DNA from: Govanella sp037189785
Lineage (GTDB): Bacteria; Pseudomonadota; Alphaproteobacteria; Sphingomonadales; Govanellaceae
Direction: 5' to 3'
Assembly: GCA_037189785.1 (NCBI GenBank)
Contig: JBBCIP010000205.1
Span: 1-17,925 of the forward strand
Length of the DNA stretch: 17,925 bases
The notes beneath the pieces were generated by a model that ran no database searches, was not told the DNA's origin, and was given only the letters and a program-made list of their open reading frames with translations. The translations under genes and the position numbers were made by a program. Shown here piece after piece: positions 14,186-17,925 of the stretch. Each line of letters starts with the position of its first letter. Within the stretch, counting starts at the first letter, position 1.

Positions 14186-16528
14186 TTAGAAATTGAAAGA
14201 TAAGGTTGCCCCATAAGTCACAGGCATACCGTTGATCCGTACGAACGTTCCATTACTGCCATAAGCCGCAGGCCAATAATGGTCATTAAATATGTTACGC
14301 CCCCAAATAGTCAGACCCCACTTTCCATCCGAGGCCATCAAACCGACACGGGCATTGACCAAGAAATAATCGCTGACCGGATCTTGTGTTCTGCTGCCAA
14401 TGCCATCTTTATAAGAAACATCACCGCCAATCATCAGATCAAGCCGATCATTCAACGGCCAAATATACGTCAACGTGGAATTAACCTGCCAGTTCGGCGC
14501 ATTTGCAAGCTCAGTCCCCGAAGCGTCAAAGATGATGACATTTGGGAAACTGCTGCTTCCATCAATCGCCATATATTCCTTAATCTTCGTATCAAGATAA
14601 GAAACACCAAGATCCCATGTCAAACCGTCAGTAACCAACCAGCGCATCTCAATTTCTGCGCCTTTAATTTCCGATTTCGGAACATTCGTACGACCCGCAA
14701 TATTCCCAACCGGCGTTACAGCAATCGTTGGTTCCTGCTTGTTCTTGTAATCGTAATAGAAAACCGATGCATTCAGTTGCATGCGGCTATCAAAAACTGT
14801 TGATTTCACACCAAGCTCATAAGCCGTCAATGTTTCTGCACCGTATGGCCTTAACTGAGAATGTGTTTGAGCGCTGGCACCATTGAACCCACCGGACTTG
14901 AATCCGCTCGAGATCGTAGCATATACAAGCACGTCATCAGTTGGCCGATAATCCAACGATACTTTCCACATCAATTTATTGGTGGATATTTTATCGCTGA
15001 AAATGCCGAACTCACCATACCCCGGCGTTCCTGGAATATCATTATAGATGCCACAATCACCCGGCCCAATTGGGGACGGGATCGGAGATCCTGCTGCAAG
15101 CCCCGGCGCAAGAATATTGTTCCAAGACCATGCAAGAGATCCATCACCAGTATCATATGTACAGCCGGTCCAACTACGATCTTCCTCGGTGTAGCGTGCG
15201 CCTAAACTTAACTTAAATTGTTCGGCAAATCGCCACTCCACACGGCCGAAGCCGGCAACCGTTTCGGTTTTTTGTTCATACTCGGTGTCAATTTCATTGA
15301 TCCCAAGTATAAAACCAAACAACGATTGATCGAATAAAAACTCATAGTTTTCACGCAATTTGTCCCAGGAATAATATCCACCGACAATCCAGTAAAAATC
15401 AGAGTCCGTATTTGAAGCAAAACGTAGCTCTTGTGAAAAGGCTTTCAGATCTGTCCCGTTATAAGTATGCCCATCTTCGAATGCTAAGCCTGATGTTTCA
15501 TAGCGCTCGTCACGATTAAATTTATCATAGGCTGAAATCGACGTCAGATTGACACCTCCCAGATCCCAATCAAGTCTTGCCGATATCCCTTTGAGAGTAT
15601 TATCCCGTTGCGGTCTGAAATCAGGAGACCAGTCAGCTGCACGGCTTTTTCCAGTTGAGAAAAAGGGCGTTGCATCTTGCGCGGTCGGCAAGGGTTGCGC
15701 TGTGTCAAAACCCGCAATACGTCCATCATAAGCCGTTGGCGCAATATTCTCTGATTTATCTCGTAACCAATGCGCGCTAATCAACACTGATGCATCTTCG
15801 TTCAAATCAATATTGACCAGACCGCGCACAGCAACTTCATCTTTCGCACCAAGTTTATCGCCGGGCCGGGAAATACTTTCCTGCCATCCCTTGCTGGATT
15901 GCACGACTTTGGTTGCAATGCGCGCCTGTACATTATCTGTGACAGGCCCACTGACAAATCCCGAAACATCTAAAATGTTAAAGCGGCTGAATTCAACACT
16001 CGTACCTGCTTCAAAATCGCGTGTCGGTTTACGGCTAACAAAATTGATCTGTCCTGCAGTCGTGTTACGGCCATAGAGATCACCTTGCGGCCCTTTCAAT
16101 ACTTCAACGCGCTCCAAATCGAAAAGCACCCCTCGGCTCATAACTGCATAAGGAATCGCTTTTTCATCAAAATAAAGTCCGACCGTGCTGGATGAGGCTG
16201 TTGAAAAGTCAGAAAAGCCAACGCCCCGAATAGTATAAACAGGAACCCCGGTTGGAGCCGCGTCAGTAATGGTCAAACCAGGCGTCAACGCCTCAAGATC
16301 TGTTGCGGCTCGCACCCCATAATTGCTTAGTTGCTCCGCCGTGAACGCATTGATTGTAATCCCGACATCGGTGATGCTTTGTTCACGCTTTTGCGCAGTG
16401 ACAATAACTTCTTCTAGGCGTTCTTGCGCCATCACTGCAGCTGCATTACCCCAAGCACAACCACAAAGGATTGTAGAGAAAAGCATGAGTTGTTTTGTTG
16501 AATATGATTTTTGTTGATTTCTACCCAT
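14186..16528 (-). CDS. TonB-dependent outer-membrane receptor 2
   Basis: 780 residues. Signal peptide 1-34 (h-region QLMLFSTILCGCAWG, cleavage after VMA); TonB box directly after it (EEVIVTAQ, 39-46); plug about 50-165 with ITDVGITINAF, YTIRGVGFSDF, VEVLKGPQGDLYGRNT and TAGQINFVSRKP; then the 22-strand barrel, with GFKSGGFNG, ending in LSFNF, the C-terminal aromatic needed for outer-membrane insertion. It is clearly a different receptor from receptor 1, of the same CirA/FecA-like group without a signalling domain, and probably takes up a related or larger substrate. A GAGG ribosome site lies 9 bases before ATG 16528. It is the first gene of cassette B, preceded by a 400-base spacer with a nested inverted repeat and followed by a strong terminator, so it is probably the most strongly expressed gene of that unit. 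Ligand unknown. Confidence 0.93.
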   Translation of the reverse strand: MGRNQQKSYSTKQLMLFSTILCGCAWGNAAAVMAQERLEEVIVTAQKREQSITDVGITINAFTAEQLSNYGVRAATDLEALTPGLTITDAAPTGVPVYTIRGVGFSDFSTASSSTVGLYFDEKAIPYAVMSRGVLFDLERVEVLKGPQGDLYGRNTTAGQINFVSRKPTRDFEAGTSVEFSRFNILDVSGFVSGPVTDNVQARIATKVVQSSKGWQESISRPGDKLGAKDEVAVRGLVNIDLNEDASVLISAHWLRDKSENIAPTAYDGRIAGFDTAQPLPTAQDATPFFSTGKSRAADWSPDFRPQRDNTLKGISARLDWDLGGVNLTSISAYDKFNRDERYETSGLAFEDGHTYNGTDLKAFSQELRFASNTDSDFYWIVGGYYSWDKLRENYEFLFDQSLFGFILGINEIDTEYEQKTETVAGFGRVEWRFAEQFKLSLGARYTEEDRSWTGCTYDTGDGSLAWSWNNILAPGLAAGSPIPSPIGPGDCGIYNDIPGTPGYGEFGIFSDKISTNKLMWKVSLDYRPTDDVLVYATISSGFKSGGFNGASAQTHSQLRPYGAETLTAYELGVKSTVFDSRMQLNASVFYYDYKNKQEPTIAVTPVGNIAGRTNVPKSEIKGAEIEMRWLVTDGLTWDLGVSYLDTKIKEYMAIDGSSSFPNVIIFDASGTELANAPNWQVNSTLTYIWPLNDRLDLMIGGDVSYKDGIGSRTQDPVSDYFLVNARVGLMASDGKWGLTIWGRNIFNDHYWPAAYGSNGTFVRINGMPVTYGATLSFNF

Positions 16529-16569
16529 CAGATGTTTCCTCGTCTTGATTTTGTTTCATATTTTTTGCA

Positions 16570-16629
16570 AAAGTCTACACACGGCCAACAACCGCAAACC
16601 ATAATGCGGTGAACCGTTTAGTAGACTTT
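16570..16629. repeat. Nested 60-bp inverted repeat in the receptor 2 leader/promoter
   Basis: Three concentric stems share one axis: AAAGTCTAC (16570-16578) with GTAGACTTT (16621-16629), 9 bases; ACGG (16581-16584) with CCGT (16614-16617), 4 bases; ACCGCA (16591-16596) with TGCGGT (16605-16610), 6 bases, around an 8-base loop. All three are perfect, separated by small internal loops. The element ends 41 bases before the receptor 2 ATG and its far arm abuts a TATAAA box, so it could be an operator spanning the start of transcription, a leader RNA structure, or a relic of a small mobile repeat. No T-run follows. Confidence 0.6.
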
Positions 16630-16803
16630 ATAAAAGTTGGCGTAATCGTCTTGTCATTTTAGGCCAAAATCGTAATCTATTGATATTATTTTATAATTTA
16701 TTTTCAATTCTTTAATTCGGCAAGCAAACGCCTATAATCTTCCTATAGTTTTATAGAAAATTTCTTGTGAATTATTGCCTGCTATTGCTGCGCTTCACCT
16801 GTA

Positions 16804-16816
16804 TGATTAGTAATCA
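16804..16816. repeat. 13-bp palindrome TGATTA-G-TAATCA
   Basis: A perfect dyad around one base in the AT-rich spacer, about 275 bases upstream of receptor 2 and 114 bases past the CehA/McbA-like stop. Half-site spacing suits a small dimeric regulator, but AT-rich sequence makes chance symmetry likely. Confidence 0.25.
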
Positions 16817-16929
16817 CAGCTGCTTAAAATTCAACTCTGCTAATTTTAAATTTTCAATATGACGTGAATAATTTTTTCTTATCGCTGCTAATATAAAATT
16901 TTAATGCAAATAACGAAGACTCAAAATTT

Positions 16930-17925
16930 TTATTTATTTAATATTTTCTCGTAAAAAGCGCGAGCCGCAGCAATCCGCTCAAGCCGTCTTTGTTTTTCCT
17001 GCTCCCAAGCCTGCTTTAATTGTTCTTTAGAAAAGTGACTATTTTCTGGATTATTCAACCATGATGCTTCAGTCCGCAATAACCGATCTAAAGCTGCATT
17101 CGCTTTCTTAATTAAAGGCGGCAACTTTGATTTATCGGCGAAACTTGTTTCACCTTCGAGGATGATATAAATGGCTCCTGTATGTGCAGTGGCACCTTGA
17201 TTTCCTTTGGTCCGTGCTGCCAGCCATGCCCCAGATGTTACCGGCCAAGTAAAATCTATTTTTAAATACCCTTGTTCATCAGATTTTCTCACATCCGCGA
17301 TAACGGTACCATTCACAACAATCTCTAGGTTTTCTAATTTGCCATAGTCTGGATTAAGCGCGGCTTTGGCTGTGATGATGATCCGATCACCTTTTTTGGG
17401 CTTTAGCACAGCCCCAGGCCCCTCGCCATTGGCCTCTAGTCGAATAATAGGGCCATTGGTGACGACTGAACGGCCCTGTTTAAGACCTTGAAACCATGCA
17501 GTCGGCAAATCCGCACCAGGATCCGTTTGAACATAGACCCGTTCGCGTCCCGGCACATCCCCCCACGGGAAATCAGATCCGGCCGTTGGCGCCAGCATAA
17601 AACCCATATTCAGAAAATCATACCACAGCGCGGTTCCTAAATGACCGAATTGAAATATTTCTATGAAATCAATAGTCCCGAATGGAGCTTCCAACGCAAG
17701 CGCCGCTTCGACGTTATACATATTATCCCAAACCACATGGGCAAGCCCCAACATGCCACCAAGATCGTGGGTCTTCTGGGCTATCGCATCTGGCTGAAAA
17801 TAGTCTTCCGTTGAAATGGCAATATGCTGTTCATTATTTACGATAAGCCAATGCGCCAATTCTGCCGATCGCGGCGCTTCTTGCCCCGAAACAAGCCAAG
17901 TATCAAGTTGTGTGGAACGACCGCT
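16930..17925 (-). CDS. CehA/McbA-like metallohydrolase (PHP-type fold), 5' part outside the window
   Basis: The minus-strand frame is open to the right edge (331 in-window residues), so the start and N-terminal half are missing; the TTG at 17859 is not a start. CehA and McbA are carbaryl and methyl-carbamate hydrolases, and the wider family has a PHP-like metal-dependent hydrolase domain followed by a beta-rich domain. Visible pieces (in-window numbers): GGMLGLAH with H63, a likely metal ligand; EIF (E89); TAGSDFPWG with D118; then the conserved VTNGP (155-159), typical after the catalytic domain. Residues about 165-265 look like a beta-sandwich. The C-terminal 30 residues are a charged helix (EQEKQRRLERIAAARAF region). 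The closest fit is a carbamate, ester or phosphoester hydrolase; the substrate is unknown. It lies upstream of receptor 2 on the same strand but 401 bases away, so probably in a separate transcript. Confidence 0.8.
   Translation of the reverse strand, partial: SGRSTQLDTWLVSGQEAPRSAELAHWLIVNNEQHIAISTEDYFQPDAIAQKTHDLGGMLGLAHVVWDNMYNVEAALALEAPFGTIDFIEIFQFGHLGTALWYDFLNMGFMLAPTAGSDFPWGDVPGRERVYVQTDPGADLPTAWFQGLKQGRSVVTNGPIIRLEANGEGPGAVLKPKKGDRIIITAKAALNPDYGKLENLEIVVNGTVIADVRKSDEQGYLKIDFTWPVTSGAWLAARTKGNQGATAHTGAIYIILEGETSFADKSKLPPLIKKANAALDRLLRTEASWLNNPENSHFSKEQLKQAWEQEKQRRLERIAAARAFYEKILNK

Larger units (their letters stand above)
16529..16929. other. AT-rich intergenic control region between CehA/McbA-like gene and receptor 2
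   Basis: 401 bases without a recognisable gene on either strand. It must hold the receptor 2 promoter (minus strand). Candidates are TATAAA at 16632-16627, touching the nested repeat, with TGACAA 18 bases upstream, and TTGAAA with TATCAA 16 bases later further upstream (about 16709-16682). The stretch 16730-16929 is strongly AT-rich with short dyads: CTATA-N4-TATAG (16743-16756), TGATTA-G-TAATCA (16804-16816) and TTAAAATT-N10-AATTTTAA (16824-16849). No clear T-run terminator follows the CehA/McbA-like stop. Confidence 0.5.

Noticed and set aside
16824..16849. TTAAAATT-N10-AATTTTAA dyad
   Set aside because: Made only of A and T in an AT-rich spacer, so the symmetry may well be chance.

Overview
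The window is a piece of a proteobacterial chromosome, most likely alphaproteobacterial (a sphingomonad-like or Emcibacter/Kordiimonas-like organism; inferred from the gene families, not proven). It carries two large TonB-dependent receptors, a spinster-type MFS permease, two PQQ-dependent dehydrogenases, several exported hydrolases and an AraC regulator, the usual content of an organic-substrate catabolic locus in such bacteria. No tRNA, rRNA, CRISPR array, transposase or integrase was seen. Both window edges cut through a gene.

Layout, left to right: the 3' end of a PaaI-like hotdog thioesterase (+); then a minus-strand cassette A, in transcription order TonB receptor 1 (5573-3396), an intercistronic terminator with a duplicated 3' arm, a PQQ dehydrogenase fused to cytochrome c (3269-1392) and an SMP-30/gluconolactonase-like lactonase (1358-438). 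Next is a plus-strand MFS transporter (5866-7194), divergent from receptor 1 and convergent with an AraC-type regulator (8255-7248). Then a minus-strand cassette B: TonB receptor 2 (16528-14186), a clear terminator, a YtcJ-like amidohydrolase, an exported tandem dimeric alpha/beta-barrel (EthD-like) protein, a truncated isochorismatase remnant, a lipoprotein PQQ dehydrogenase of the glucose/quinate dehydrogenase class, and an exported MBL-fold hydrolase. A 400-bp AT-rich spacer with a nested inverted repeat separates receptor 2 from the 3' part of a CehA/McbA-like metallohydrolase at the right edge.

Working model (inference): receptors 1 and 2 import a substrate too large or too scarce for porins; exported PQQ dehydrogenases oxidise alcohol or aldose groups in the periplasm, passing electrons to the respiratory chain; exported hydrolases (MBL, amidohydrolase, perhaps the CehA/McbA protein) cut ester, amide, carbamate or lactone bonds; the MFS permease moves products across the inner membrane; the AraC protein senses an intermediate. 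The substrate cannot be named from sequence. Both cassettes share one plan: receptor gene first, then an intrinsic terminator, then enzyme genes with little room for a promoter of their own, so the enzymes are probably expressed by partial read-through at a lower level than the receptor.
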